From assembly GCA_021776095.1 (NCBI GenBank), contig JAJFGO010000034.1, positions 1 to 34,716 on the forward strand: 34,716 bases of DNA, in the 5' to 3' direction. The notes below the pieces were generated by a model. That model saw nothing but the letters and a program-made list of their open reading frames with translations. It did no database searches and was not told where the DNA came from. Below, in pieces: positions 14,328 to 23,542 of this stretch. Both the position numbers and the translations under genes were made by a program. Source of the stretch: Kiloniellaceae bacterium (GTDB lineage: Bacteria; Pseudomonadota; Alphaproteobacteria; Kiloniellales; J153). Position 1 is the first letter of the stretch; the number at the start of each line of letters is the position of its first letter.

Positions 14328-15472
14328 GCCTGGCTTCCTTGGGTTGCCGACCCGGCGGCCTGGGTTGTCGCGGCATCTTCGGCTGGCGGTGCGCCGGCAA
14401 AGAGCTTGCGCGGATCGAAGGCGTCGCGCACAGCCTCGCCGATGAAGACCAGCAGGCTCAACATGATGGCGATGGCGAAGAACCCTGTCAGACCCAACCA
14501 AGGCGCCTGCAGGTTGGCCTTACCCTGGGCCAGAAGCTCGCCCAGAGAGGCCGAGCCCGGCGGTAATCCGAAGCCCAGGAAATCGAGCGCGGTCAGGGTC
14601 GTGACCGAGCCGGACAGGATGAATGGCATGAACGTCACGGTCGATACCATGGCATTGGGCAGGACATGGCGGAACATGATGACGGAATCGGCCACACCGA
14701 GCGCCCGCGCGGCGCGCACATAGTCGAAGTTGCGCACCCGCAGGAACTCGGCTCGGACCACGCCGACCAGGCTCATCCAGGAAAACATCAGCATGATGCC
14801 GAGCAACCACCAAAAGTTCGGTTCCACGATGCTGGCCAGGATGATCAGGAGGAAGAGCACCGGTAGACCCGACCAGATTTCCATGAAACGTTGAAATAGG
14901 AGGTCGATCCAGCCGCCGAAATAGCCCTGCACGGCGCCGGCGGCGACGCCGATGATGGTGCTGAAAAAGGTGAGCACGAGCCCGAAGAGGACCGATATGC
15001 GAACGCCATAGATTAGTCGGGCCGCCACATCACGCGCTTGATCGTCGGTGCCCAGCCAGTGCGTGGCGTCTGGCCGCGATGGCGCCGGCAGGCCAAGATC
15101 CCATGCAACCGTGCGGTGATTGAAGCGAATGAGCGGCCAAATCATCCAGCCTCGCGCTTCGATAAGGCCTACCACCGCCGGGTCGCGGTACTCCGCTTCT
15201 GTCTCGAAGGGGCTGCCGAAGGCGGATTCCGGATAGGCCTTGAGGACCGGTGTATAAATCGCGCCGTCGTAGACCACGAGGATCGGCTTGTCGTTGGCGA
15301 TCAACTCGGCCCCTAAGGTCACGACAAATATGCCCAGGAATACCCACAACGACCAGTATCCGCGCCTGTTGGCGCGGAAGTTGTGCAATCGCCGCAGGGT
15401 CAAGGGCGTGATGGGCATGCCAAGAAAACGATTCGGCGCTCGCGCATTCCGACTTGTGCCAAGCGCGGTCAC
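14324..15472 (-). CDS. yejE: Peptide ABC transporter permease (YejE type)
   Basis: A 382-residue inner-membrane permease. One N-terminal helix follows the basic [15 protein letters not shown] segment, then a large periplasmic loop with the conserved [12 protein letters not shown]. The BPD_transp_1 core of helices follows, with the ATPase-docking EAA loop ([23 protein letters not shown]). The sequence [12 protein letters not shown] is typical of YejE. The C-terminal tail is Ala/Thr/Gln-rich and variable. The GTG start at 15472 overlaps the YejB stop (GTGA); the ATG at 15418 ([11 protein letters not shown]) is a possible alternative. Confidence 0.92.
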   Translation of the reverse strand: MTALGTSRNARAPNRFLGMPITPLTLRRLHNFRANRRGYWSLWVFLGIFVVTLGAELIANDKPILVVYDGAIYTPVLKAYPESAFGSPFETEAEYRDPAVVGLIEARGWMIWPLIRFNHRTVAWDLGLPAPSRPDATHWLGTDDQARDVAARLIYGVRISVLFGLVLTFFSTIIGVAAGAVQGYFGGWIDLLFQRFMEIWSGLPVLFLLIILASIVEPNFWWLLGIMLMFSWMSLVGVVRAEFLRVRNFDYVRAARALGVADSVIMFRHVLPNAMVSTVTFMPFILSGSVTTLTALDFLGFGLPPGSASLGELLAQGKANLQAPWLGLTGFFAIAIMLSLLVFIGEAVRDAFDPRKLFAGAPPAEDAATTQAAGSATQGSQA

Positions 15473-16572
15473 GTTTCCAGGGCCTCGAACGAAATCCGCG
15501 GATCGACTAAGGTATAAGACAAGTCGCCCACCAAGTTCATCAGCAGACCGAGCAGAGAGAAAAAGAACAGTGACCCGAACATAACGGGGTAATCCCGGGT
15601 CAGCGCCGCCTCAAAGCCGAGCAGCCCCAAGCCATCGAGGGAGAAGATCACCTCAATCAAAAGCGCGCCGGTAAACAGGATGCCGATGAAGGCGCTGGGG
15701 AACCCGGCGATGACAATCAGCATGGCATTCCGGAACACATGCCCGTAAAGGACGCGCTGCTGGCTCAGCCCCTTGGCGCGCGCGGTAATCACATACTGCT
15801 GATTGATCTGATCCAGAAAGGAGTTCTTGGTCAGCATGGTCAGGGTGGCGAAGCCGCCGACAACCATGGCGACGATCGGCAAGGTGAGGTGCCAAAAATA
15901 ATCCGCGATTCGGCCGGGCCAGGATAACTCGGACCAATTGTCGGATACCAAGCCCCGCAAGGGGAACCAGTCGAAATAGCTGCCGCCCGCGAACAACACG
16001 ACGAGCAAGACGGCGAACAAAAAACCTGGAATCGCATTGCCGACGATGATGATTCCGCTGGTCCAGACGTCGAAGCGACTGCCGTCGCGAACGGCCTTTG
16101 CGATTCCCAGTGGAATGGAGATGAGATAGACCAGAAGTGTCGTCCAAAGCCCCAGGGAAATCGATACCGGCATTTTGTCGAGTACAAGATCGACAACCTT
16201 TTGATCGCGAAAAAAGCTGTTTCCGAAATCGAAGGTGGCATAGCTGCGCATCATCTTCAGGAAGCGCAGGTAGGCCGGCTGGTCAAAGCCGTACATCTTT
16301 TCGATCTCGGCGACAAATTCCTCCGGCAGGCCTTGGCGTCCGCGATAGCCACTTTTTTCCCCGGCACTGTCCTTCGACTGCTGCGATGCGGCGATATCCG
16401 ATCCCGCGCGCGTGACTCGGGTCGTGACGTCAACCCCCGCTCCGGTGATTTGGGCGATCAGCTGCTCCACCGGTCCCCCGGGCGCGGATTGAATCACCGC
16501 GAAATTGATGATCATGATGCCAACTAGGGTTGGCACGATCAGGAACAGGCGACGCACAATGTAAGCCAGCAT
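15469..16572 (-). CDS. yejB: Peptide ABC transporter permease (YejB type)
   Basis: A 367-residue permease of the OppB/DppB class that pairs with YejE. It begins [20 protein letters not shown], the standard first helix, followed by the conserved [14 protein letters not shown]. The periplasmic insert is long, with [14 protein letters not shown] and [13 protein letters not shown]. The core shows the EAA loop [23 protein letters not shown]. The start was placed at the ATG matching the family's first helix; the frame is open another 84 codons upstream, but that part translates the binding-protein gene out of frame. The gap to yejA is 13 bp. Confidence 0.93.
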   Translation of the reverse strand: MLAYIVRRLFLIVPTLVGIMIINFAVIQSAPGGPVEQLIAQITGAGVDVTTRVTRAGSDIAASQQSKDSAGEKSGYRGRQGLPEEFVAEIEKMYGFDQPAYLRFLKMMRSYATFDFGNSFFRDQKVVDLVLDKMPVSISLGLWTTLLVYLISIPLGIAKAVRDGSRFDVWTSGIIIVGNAIPGFLFAVLLVVLFAGGSYFDWFPLRGLVSDNWSELSWPGRIADYFWHLTLPIVAMVVGGFATLTMLTKNSFLDQINQQYVITARAKGLSQQRVLYGHVFRNAMLIVIAGFPSAFIGILFTGALLIEVIFSLDGLGLLGFEAALTRDYPVMFGSLFFFSLLGLLMNLVGDLSYTLVDPRISFEALET

Positions 16573-16585
16573 GCCTGGTTTTTCC

Positions 16586-18565
16586 TTAGCTTGCCGTTCG
16601 GGCGCGCATGCGCCGAAGGCTCCAAAAACCGAACAGCGCCAAGGCCGCGATGGCGCCGTAGAGCGCCAAGGACCCGGCGCCGATTTCGTTCTGTGCGCCT
16701 TGAGTTTTCTGCGTTTTCCGTTCGGCCAAAGTTCGCTCTTTTTCCGGGTCGATCCACCATGTCGTGATCGCCGTGCCGTGCATGGGAACCTTGTCCGGCC
16801 GCCCGAACATGTTCCAGTAAACAAAGCGGTCGAACGGCGCGGCCAGGTTTGGCACCGCGTAGTGGCCCCACAGCAGAACGCGATCCAGCGCGCGCGTGGT
16901 CACGACAAGGCTTTTGCGATCCGGCGCGGCAATAACCTTTTCGATTAGCTCGTCCACGACCGGATCCTGGATACCCGCCACATTTCGGCCACCAGGGTCA
17001 CTCGCCGCCGCGGAGCCCCACCATATGCGTTGCTCGTTGCCTGGGGAGAGGGATTGGGCAGATCCATAAACAATCATGTCGAAATCGGACGCGCGAATTC
17101 GATTGATATACTGCGAGGAATCGACCAAGCGCAGGCGCGCGTCTATGCCCAGGCGGCGCAGGTTGTGCAAAAAGGGCAGTATGGCGCGTTCCAGGCCCTG
17201 CTGTTGGTACAGGAACTCGAAGCTGAACGGCTCCCCGGTTTCGACTTTCACCAATTTCATATCCCGGACTTCCCAACCTGCCTCGGCGAGCAAGTCGAAG
17301 GCGCGGGCCAGGTTCTCGCGCGGCCAGCCGGAGCCATCGGTCGAGGGAACCGTGTAGACCTCGTTAAACACCTCATCGGGGACCCGGCCGCGATAGGGTT
17401 CCAGGATCTCCAATTCTTGCCCGCTCGGTAAGCCGCTGGAAGCAAGCTCGCTGCCAAAAAAATAGCTGTTGGGATGCAAATAGGTGCCGTAGTAGGTGTG
17501 CTCGTTGGTCCACTCGAAATCGTACGCATAGGCCAAGGCACGACGCACCCGCCGGTCCTGAAACATGGCGCGACGTGTGTTCATGTAATAGCCCTGCATT
17601 CTGCCGGCGCTGTTATCCTCCAGCCGTTCCTTGATTAACCAGCCTTGATCCAGCGCCGGCACGTTGTAGGCGACGGCCCATTCCTTGGCGGCATTCTCTG
17701 AGAAGAAATCGATGTTTCCGGCCTTCACCGCTTCGCGAATCACCGTTTCGTCGCGGTAATAGTCGTGGCGGATGCGATCGAAGTTGTTTTGACCCCGGTT
17801 GACCGGCAAGTCCTTGCCCCAATAATCCTCGACCCGTTCCAACTCGACGTAGCGGCCCGGCTCGAAATCGGCGATTCGATAGGGGCCGCTGTTCAGTGGC
17901 GGCTCCAATGTCGTCTTGCCGAAGTCGCGGCCTTCGGACTCCCAATAGTGCTTGGGAAGGATAGGCATGTCGCCGCCAACGATAAGCGGGAGCTCCTGGT
18001 TGACACCGCCGCCAAAGGTGAAGCGGACCTTGCGTTCGCCGATCTTTTCCGCCGAAACCACGTCCTGAAAATAATACTTCTGAATTGGGCTGGCTTTCTC
18101 TTTCATCATTTGGAGCGAGAAGATCACGTCCTCGACGGTGATCGGCTGACCGTCGTGCCAGCGCGCCTCGGGCCGCAGAGTAAAGGCGATCCAGGAGCGA
18201 TCCTCCGGCCACTCTATGGTCTCGGCGATCAGGCCGTAATAGGTGAAGGGTTCGTCCAGGCCGCGGCCCAGTAGCGATTCGTTGGCGGAGCCTACCGCCG
18301 GGTCGCCCTTGGCAATGTAGGGATTGAAGCTGTCGAAAGTGCCGCGGGCCCCCAGGTGCACGGTGCCGCCCTTGGGCGCATCGGGATTTACGTAGTCGAA
18401 ATGGGTGAAGTCCGGGCCGAACCTGGGCGTGCCGTGCATGGCGATGGCATGCGCGACATGGATCTTGCTCGCATCCGACGGCGTTTCCGCGGCCCGCGCG
18501 CCAAGATGCAGTGGCAGGCCGAATCCGATGACCAAGACAAACAAGGCGACAGGGAAACTGCGCAT
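16586..18565 (-). CDS. yejA: Peptide ABC transporter solute-binding protein (YejA type) with a C-terminal membrane segment
   Basis: About 659 residues, SBP_bac_5 family, binding oligopeptides in the periplasm for YejBEF. After a signal peptide ([19 protein letters not shown], then ARAAE) come the conserved blocks [18 protein letters not shown] and [22 protein letters not shown], the [12 protein letters not shown] segment and [11 protein letters not shown]. The ATG at 18565 has AGGAG close upstream; a GTG four codons earlier is an alternative. The end is unusual: after the normal last block ([10 protein letters not shown]) there is a charged linker, a hydrophobic helix ([16 protein letters not shown]) and RRMRARTAS, so the protein is probably also anchored in the inner membrane at its C-terminus. 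It is the first gene of a yejA-B-E-F cluster. Confidence 0.92.
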   Translation of the reverse strand: MRSFPVALFVLVIGFGLPLHLGARAAETPSDASKIHVAHAIAMHGTPRFGPDFTHFDYVNPDAPKGGTVHLGARGTFDSFNPYIAKGDPAVGSANESLLGRGLDEPFTYYGLIAETIEWPEDRSWIAFTLRPEARWHDGQPITVEDVIFSLQMMKEKASPIQKYYFQDVVSAEKIGERKVRFTFGGGVNQELPLIVGGDMPILPKHYWESEGRDFGKTTLEPPLNSGPYRIADFEPGRYVELERVEDYWGKDLPVNRGQNNFDRIRHDYYRDETVIREAVKAGNIDFFSENAAKEWAVAYNVPALDQGWLIKERLEDNSAGRMQGYYMNTRRAMFQDRRVRRALAYAYDFEWTNEHTYYGTYLHPNSYFFGSELASSGLPSGQELEILEPYRGRVPDEVFNEVYTVPSTDGSGWPRENLARAFDLLAEAGWEVRDMKLVKVETGEPFSFEFLYQQQGLERAILPFLHNLRRLGIDARLRLVDSSQYINRIRASDFDMIVYGSAQSLSPGNEQRIWWGSAAASDPGGRNVAGIQDPVVDELIEKVIAAPDRKSLVVTTRALDRVLLWGHYAVPNLAAPFDRFVYWNMFGRPDKVPMHGTAITTWWIDPEKERTLAERKTQKTQGAQNEIGAGSLALYGAIAALALFGFWSLRRMRARTAS

Positions 18566-18660
18566 GAACTCCTGCACGCAGGCGATGACGCGCGACTATA
18601 GACCGATTCTCTCGCGCCGCGCCATGAAACCGCTGGCGATCAAACCGATGTGATACGTCG

Positions 18661-19458
18661 TTAGGCGCCGGTCAAGAGGGCTTGGGCCGCGGCGTAACAG
18701 CGCGCGTCGCCCGCTGCCAGGATCCGGCCGTCCGAATTCAGGTCGAGCGGCGCGCCCGCCCAATCGGTTGCCCGGCCGCCGGCGCCTTCGATCACCGGCA
18801 CCAGGGGCAGATAGTCGTAGACGCCCATGTCGCCTTCGATCACCAAATCGGCGAACCCGCTGGCCAGTAGGCCGTAGCCGTAGCACTCGCCGCCGTAGAG
18901 GGTCATGCCGGCTCGGACGCGAACCCGCTCGAAAGCGGTCAAATCCGGGCCCTCGAACATGTGCGGCGTGGTCGCGTACAGCGCGGCGTCGCCCGGGCCG
19001 GCGCAGGCTCGCACCCGGGCCTCGCGCTCGCCGCGCCGATCCCGATGGCGGGTTGGCCGGCCATCGGCGCCGATCCAGCGTTCCTCCATGGCCGGCATGT
19101 CGATCATACCCAGGATCGGCCGGCCTCGGTGCAGCAGGCCGACCAGGGTGCCGAATTGCGGGTGGCCGGTGACGAAGCGCTTGGTGCCGTCGATTGGGTC
19201 CAGAATCCAGACGTAGCCCGCATCCGGCCGCTCGGCGCCATGCTCCTCGCCGATCACGCCATGGTCCGGATAGGCCGCCGCGATCGCCGCCCGCATGGCC
19301 GCCTCGGCCTCTCGGTCGGCAATGGTGACCGGGGAGTCGTCCGCCTTATGCTCGACCCTGAAGTCCTGGCGGAAATAGTCCAGAACGATTCCGCGCGCGG
19401 TATCTGCCAGGCGTTCGGCCAGGCTTATGAAGGCCTCGGGGCACTTTTCGTCGGTCAT
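18661..19458 (-). CDS. hisN: Inositol monophosphatase-family phosphatase, probably histidinol-phosphatase
   Basis: A 265-residue, Mg-dependent, cytoplasmic phosphatase. The metal-binding motifs are GEEHG at 70-74 and WILDPIDGTKRF, with Asp87 and Asp90. The C-terminal motif reads GDMGVYDYLPLVPVIEGAGG, where the usual Trp-Asp is replaced by Tyr-Asp, a pattern I associate with the HisN branch rather than inositol phosphatase proper. HisN converts histidinol phosphate to histidinol in histidine synthesis. No other his gene is near, so the assignment rests on sequence pattern; other sugar phosphates or 3'-phosphoadenosine compounds remain possible. It starts 22 bp after the cytochrome c gene on the same strand. 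Confidence 0.82.
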   Translation of the reverse strand: MTDEKCPEAFISLAERLADTARGIVLDYFRQDFRVEHKADDSPVTIADREAEAAMRAAIAAAYPDHGVIGEEHGAERPDAGYVWILDPIDGTKRFVTGHPQFGTLVGLLHRGRPILGMIDMPAMEERWIGADGRPTRHRDRRGEREARVRACAGPGDAALYATTPHMFEGPDLTAFERVRVRAGMTLYGGECYGYGLLASGFADLVIEGDMGVYDYLPLVPVIEGAGGRATDWAGAPLDLNSDGRILAAGDARCYAAAQALLTGA

Positions 19459-19480
19459 GGGGCGAAAGTCCGAATTCGCC

Positions 19481-20023
19481 CTAACCCTCGGGCAGGTCCG
19501 CCGGGCTACCGCTCAAAGAGCGCAAATAAAGGATCAAGTTCGCGCGGTCTTGGGCCTTTTTGAGGCCGGCGAAGCTCATCTTAGTGCCGGGCGCCCAATC
19601 CTTCGGCTTGGCCAGGAAGGCGTTCAAATCCTCATAGGTCCAGGACTCCGAGGCCATTTCCGTCAAGGCCTTGGAGAACGAGAACCCGTCCTGGGCACCG
19701 ATTGTCCGGTCGACCACGTTCCACAAGTTGGGGCCGATCTTGTTCTTCCCACCTTCGTCGAAGGTGTGGCAGGTCACGCATTTTTTCGCGACGGCCTGGC
19801 CCGAGGCGGCGTCGGCGCTCGCCAGCAGCGGCCCGATGGGTTCCAAACCCGGCGCGGCCGTTTCGGCCACGGCCTCGCCCGACTCGTCGGCCTCGAGGGC
19901 GTAGACTGCCTTGGCGGGCTGGCTGCGGGGAAAGGTCAAGTCGGCAATAAAGCCGCTAACCATGGCGATCACGCTTGCCGTCAGGATCGCGCCGACGATC
20001 TTGTTTATTTCAAGGCTATCCAT
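19481..20023 (-). CDS. Membrane-anchored class I cytochrome c (CycM type)
   Basis: A 180-residue protein. The N-terminal hydrophobic stretch (IVGAILTASVIAMVSGFIADL) serves as an uncleaved anchor and is followed by an Ala/Glu/Pro-rich periplasmic linker to about residue 70. The cytochrome domain has the haem-binding CVTCH (Cys82, Cys85, His86), the GPNLW segment and the sixth ligand Met149 in GTKMSFAGL. The layout matches CycM/cytochrome c552, which carries electrons from the bc1 complex to terminal oxidases at the inner membrane. It is divergent from kdsB, an arrangement common in alphaproteobacteria. Confidence 0.9.
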   Translation of the reverse strand: MDSLEINKIVGAILTASVIAMVSGFIADLTFPRSQPAKAVYALEADESGEAVAETAAPGLEPIGPLLASADAASGQAVAKKCVTCHTFDEGGKNKIGPNLWNVVDRTIGAQDGFSFSKALTEMASESWTYEDLNAFLAKPKDWAPGTKMSFAGLKKAQDRANLILYLRSLSGSPADLPEG

Positions 20024-20220
20024 GATCCCACCTCAACCCCCGGTTCCTGCTGGCCGTCGTGCGCGGACAATAGCGTTGGCACTGGCGGGGTTCAATAGGG
20101 TGCTGGGCTTCGGCACCACGCCGGAATTCAATTGGGTGGGCCAGAACATTGCGGATTTTCGCGCGCCGCCGCCCGGGCTATTCTGCGGCCCGGTTCGGAC
20201 CCTCTTGTTTGGAAAAGCCC

Positions 20221-20994
20221 ATGTCGCCGATCGTTGTCATTCCCGCCCGGCTTCAGGCTAGCCGCCTGCCCGGCAAGCCCCTGGCGGAGATCGACGGGGT
20301 TCCCATGATCGTCTGGGTTTTGCGCCGGGCCCTGGCGGCCGAGATCGGCCCGGTCGTGGTCGCCTGCGCCGAAGTGGAGATCGCCCGCGCGGTTGAAGAT
20401 CACGGCGGGCGCGCGGTGCTGACCCGGCCCGATCACCCGTCCGGCTCGGACCGCATCTTCGAGGCCTTGGAGGCGGTCGACCCGGACAAACGGCACGATG
20501 TGGCGGTCAATCTGCAGGGCGACTGGCCGACTGTCGATCCTGCCATGCTGCGCGCCGTGCTGGCGCCGCTCAACGACCCCGGCGTGGATATTGCCAGCCT
20601 GGCGGCCCGGATCACCGACCCTGCGGAGCGCGACAACCAGAATGTGGTGAAGGCGGTGCTGGCCGTACCGCCAAGTCCGGCCTTCGATCAGGGAGTGGCA
20701 CCGGTGGCGCGCGCGCTCTATTTCAGCCGAGCTAAGGTGCCCTGGGACGGCGGCGATGCCGAGGCGCCGCTCTATCATCACATCGGGATCTACGCTTATC
20801 GGCGCGAGGCCTTGGCACGTTTTGTCGCGCTGCCCGCCTCGCCGCTCGAGACCCGCGAGCGCCTGGAACAGTTGCGTGCCCTGGAGGCGGGTATGCGCAT
20901 CGACGTCGGGCTCGTTGACACCGTTCCCTTCGGTATCGATACTCCGGCCGATTTGGCTCGCGCCCGCGCGCTTTTTGCCCGCCCGGATGCCTGA
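20221..20994 (+). CDS. kdsB: 3-deoxy-manno-octulosonate cytidylyltransferase
   Basis: A 257-residue cytoplasmic enzyme that makes CMP-Kdo from CTP and Kdo, activating the sugar for the inner core of lipopolysaccharide. Visible motifs are the nucleotide-binding IPARLQASRLPGKPL at the N-terminus, TRPDHPSGSDRIFEAL, the metal-site region NLQGDWPTVDP, and HHIGIYAYRREAL with LEQLRALEAG near the end. In many KdsB proteins the motif is QGDEP; here Trp takes the Glu place, in a position that also varies (QGDLP) in other alphaproteobacteria. The ATG at 20221 starts the first strand directly; an extension to 20149 was rejected. It is followed by pheA, the usual order. Confidence 0.95.
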   Translation: MSPIVVIPARLQASRLPGKPLAEIDGVPMIVWVLRRALAAEIGPVVVACAEVEIARAVEDHGGRAVLTRPDHPSGSDRIFEALEAVDPDKRHDVAVNLQGDWPTVDPAMLRAVLAPLNDPGVDIASLAARITDPAERDNQNVVKAVLAVPPSPAFDQGVAPVARALYFSRAKVPWDGGDAEAPLYHHIGIYAYRREALARFVALPASPLETRERLEQLRALEAGMRIDVGLVDTVPFGIDTPADLARARALFARPDA

Positions 20995-21042
20995 GCCGCG
21001 GGCGCCGTCCCATTCCCAGGCCGACAAGAGCGACCGAAGCCC

Positions 21043-21915
21043 ATGAACAAACCCGCCGGCTCCAGCGAAGTGATCGCGTTCCAGGGCTCGCCCGGCGCCT
21101 ATTCGGACATGGCCTGCCGGGCGGCCTACCCGAACATGACCACCCTGTCGTGCACCTCCTTCGAGGACGCCTTCGCCGCTGTGAACGACGGACAAGCCGC
21201 CCTGGCGATGATTCCGGTCGAGAATTCGACCGCCGGGCGGGTTGCCGACAACCATCATCTGCTCCCCGAATCGGGCCTGCACATCGTCGGCGAACACTTT
21301 CAGACCGTCGACCATCGGCTGCTGGCGCCCAAGGGCGCCAAGCTAGCGGACATCACCACCGTACACAGTCATGTGCAGGCCCTCTCGCAGTGCCGCAAGG
21401 GCCTGCGCGGTTTGGGCATTAAGCCAAGCGGCCACGCCGATACCGCCGGTGCCGCCGCCGAGGTCGCCAAGCTGAACGATCCGACCCAGGCCGCGCTCGC
21501 CTCGTCTTTGGCGGCTGAAATCTACGATCTGGAGGTCCTCAAGAGCGATATCCAAGACACGGCGCATAACGTGACCCGTTTCCTGATCATGTCCCGCGAC
21601 CCGATCGACCCGGACCCGGCCCAGGGGCCGGTCATAACCACCTTCGTGTTCCGAGTGCGCAGCGTGCCGGCAGCGCTTTATAAGGCGCTCGGCGGTTTCG
21701 CCACCAACGGCGTTAACCTGACCAAGCTGGAAAGCTATATCCTGGATGCCAGCTTCGCCGTGGCCCAGTTCTATGCCGATATCGAAGGCCATCCCGACGA
21801 GCGCCTGGTTCGCTTGGCCCTGGAGGAATTGAGCTTCTTTTCTCGCGAGGTGAAGATTCTCGGCGTTTATCCGGCCAACGCCTACCGTCAGGGCACAGAG
21901 CGGACCCAGTCTTGA
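21043..21915 (+). CDS. pheA: Prephenate dehydratase
   Basis: A 290-residue enzyme that converts prephenate to phenylpyruvate, the step leading to phenylalanine. The catalytic part (about 10-190) has FQGSPGAYSDMA, the substrate-site block MIPVENSTAGRV, and the catalytic NVTRF. The C-terminal ACT domain begins FVFRVRSVPAALYKALGGF and has GVNLTKLESY, where phenylalanine should bind for feedback inhibition; the usual Glu-Ser-Arg-Pro is Glu-Ser-Tyr here, as is frequent in alphaproteobacteria. There is no chorismate mutase domain, so it is monofunctional. It lies 48 bp after kdsB and is probably cotranscribed. Confidence 0.95.
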   Translation: MNKPAGSSEVIAFQGSPGAYSDMACRAAYPNMTTLSCTSFEDAFAAVNDGQAALAMIPVENSTAGRVADNHHLLPESGLHIVGEHFQTVDHRLLAPKGAKLADITTVHSHVQALSQCRKGLRGLGIKPSGHADTAGAAAEVAKLNDPTQAALASSLAAEIYDLEVLKSDIQDTAHNVTRFLIMSRDPIDPDPAQGPVITTFVFRVRSVPAALYKALGGFATNGVNLTKLESYILDASFAVAQFYADIEGHPDERLVRLALEELSFFSREVKILGVYPANAYRQGTERTQS

Positions 21916-21939
21916 CCCGCCAATACCTGGGCGAGCTTA

Positions 21940-22127
21940 ATGAATTTGGTTAACATCGCCCGGCCGTTCGACCTGGATTGCGAAAAATTAATATAGATTT
22001 TAGCTGAAAAATACTTCATATATAAGGGTATGGGCGAGTTGGATTGGGGCGTTATTTGATTCACCCTTAATAATAATGGTTAACGGCAAGTCTAACCAAA
22101 AAAGAATATAGAACAGGGGTAGGGAAA
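21940..22127. other. AT-rich upstream region of the small membrane protein gene
   Basis: The gap after pheA is clearly AT-richer than the surrounding DNA. It has GGTTAAC twice (about 21948 and 22078). The second begins an inverted repeat GGTTA (22078-22082) / TAACC (22093-22097) with a 10-bp centre, placed 30 bp before the next start codon and so a possible operator. No clear consensus promoter was found. Confidence 0.4.
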
Positions 22128-22484
22128 ATGGCAGGGATCGCGGCGGGCCTGGTGGGATTGCTGGTGGCGCTCAGCACACTGTTTTATGTCGGCCTGACCA
22201 CTATTTTAGCCTGGAAACTGGCTGTCGAGGGACCGGAGACACGCCGGACCCTGGCCGGACCGCTGGTGCCCGTGTTCCTCCAAAATCTGGGGATCCCGGT
22301 TGCGATCATGGGCTTCACCATGGGCGCGACCGAGTTGTCCCTGATGGGCGCTCTGATGATCGCGACCGGCGTGCTCTTGATTTCCGACCGCTCCGTTTCC
22401 CTGCATCCGGCCGTCGAGGCGCCGTTGCTGGGCCTAGCCGCCTTCTCCTTGGCTGCGGTCGGGCTGTTTCATTCCGTGATCTGA
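22128..22484 (+). CDS. Small integral membrane protein of unknown function
   Basis: A 118-residue, very hydrophobic protein with about four predicted membrane helices: GLVGLLVALSTLFYVGLTTI near the start, VFLQNLGIPVAIMGFTMG, LMGALMIATGVLLIS, and LLGLAAFSLAAVGLFHSV at the end. Short polar links carry EGPETRR and DRSVSLHP. I do not recognise the family and see no catalytic or binding motif. The start is supported by AGGGGTAGGG about 4 nt before the ATG. It stands alone, convergent with nudC, after an AT-rich gap. Confidence 0.7.
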   Translation: MAGIAAGLVGLLVALSTLFYVGLTTILAWKLAVEGPETRRTLAGPLVPVFLQNLGIPVAIMGFTMGATELSLMGALMIATGVLLISDRSVSLHPAVEAPLLGLAAFSLAAVGLFHSVI

Positions 22485-22538
22485 TTGGCCCCAAAGCCGG
22501 TCGCCAAGATCCACGTTCCTGAATCCAGACATTCAAAC

Positions 22539-23474
22539 CTATTCGGCGAGCCAATCCTCAATCAGGCGGCGTGCGATCGAATCGCGGCGCGGTAGGCGTA
22601 GGGTTTCGTCCTCTGGCGAGTCGCGCAGTTCCTGGCGGCTGAACCACCGTGCCCCGCCCAACTCATTGGTATCGATTTTAAGCGGCCCTTGGCGGCTTTC
22701 GGCGTGAAAGCCCAACATGATCGAGGAGGGAAAGGGCCAGGGCTGGGACGAGTGATAAGTCACGCCGGTGACCGCGATGCCGACCTCCTCCTGGACCTCG
22801 CGCGCGACCGCCTCTTCCAGGCTCTCGCCCGGCTCCACGAACCCGGCCAGGGTCGAATGCATCCCGGGCGGCCAGTTCTTCTGCCGGCCCAGGACGCAGG
22901 CGTCGCCGTCGTGGATCAGCATGATGACCGCCGGGTCGGTCCGAGGGAAATGGTCGACTCCACAGGCCTGGTTCGTGCAGGCGCGCACATGGCCGCCTTG
23001 ACGGACCTGGGTCGCGCTGCCGCACAGGCCGCAGAAGTGGTGCCGCTTGTGCCAGTGCAGGAGACCGCGCGCATAGGCCAGGACCGCGCCTTCCTGGCGG
23101 CCCAAGAGGGGCCCGATCGCCCGCAAATCCAGAAAGGTCCCGCGCCCGGCGATTCCGGCCGCGTCCTCCGGCGCCTCCAACGCCGAAAGGTCGAGGGCGA
23201 ACACGGGCGCCTCGCCCTCCAGGCCCAGGAATACCGCGTCGTCCGGTTTATGCGGTAGATCGCCGAGGTCCGCTACGCTGAGCCAGAGCGCGCGCGCCGC
23301 GTGCCCTGCGTCGAGCAGGTTCTGATCGCGCCAGACCGGCACGAAACGGGCCTTGTCGCTGGATAGCGCGCCGGCCAGCCAATCGGCATCGCGGCGCAGG
23401 TAATCGGCCCGGTCTAGGCCGACCCCACTATAGAAATTGTTCGGGCGGGTACCCGGGTGGGCGTCTTCGGTCAT
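22539..23474 (-). CDS. nudC: NAD(+)/NADH diphosphatase (Nudix family)
   Basis: A 311-residue enzyme that splits NADH or NAD into NMN(H) and AMP and, in known members, removes the NAD cap from RNA. After a variable N-terminal domain comes a zinc ribbon (CGLCGSATQ, then CTNQACG). The Nudix box GFVEPGESLEEAVAREVQEE follows, matching G-x5-E-x7-R-E-x2-E-E. The SQPWPFPSS that follows is the specific signature of NudC. All metal and catalytic residues are present. The ATG at 23474 (MTEDAHPG) was chosen over a start 15 codons earlier because GGGA lies upstream and the extra residues look random. Confidence 0.94.
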   Translation of the reverse strand: MTEDAHPGTRPNNFYSGVGLDRADYLRRDADWLAGALSSDKARFVPVWRDQNLLDAGHAARALWLSVADLGDLPHKPDDAVFLGLEGEAPVFALDLSALEAPEDAAGIAGRGTFLDLRAIGPLLGRQEGAVLAYARGLLHWHKRHHFCGLCGSATQVRQGGHVRACTNQACGVDHFPRTDPAVIMLIHDGDACVLGRQKNWPPGMHSTLAGFVEPGESLEEAVAREVQEEVGIAVTGVTYHSSQPWPFPSSIMLGFHAESRQGPLKIDTNELGGARWFSRQELRDSPEDETLRLPRRDSIARRLIEDWLAE

Positions 23475-23542
23475 GGTCGGGAAGGTGCCACGGCGCTGCA
23501 GTCGTGCGCAATCCGGCACGTCGCGAGAGGCTGGTTCTTGGG

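Noticed and set aside
20520-20560. KdsB with a broken active site (QGDWP instead of QGDEP)
   Set aside because: This position varies in alphaproteobacterial KdsB (for example QGDLP); the Asp and the remaining motifs are intact, so activity is likely.
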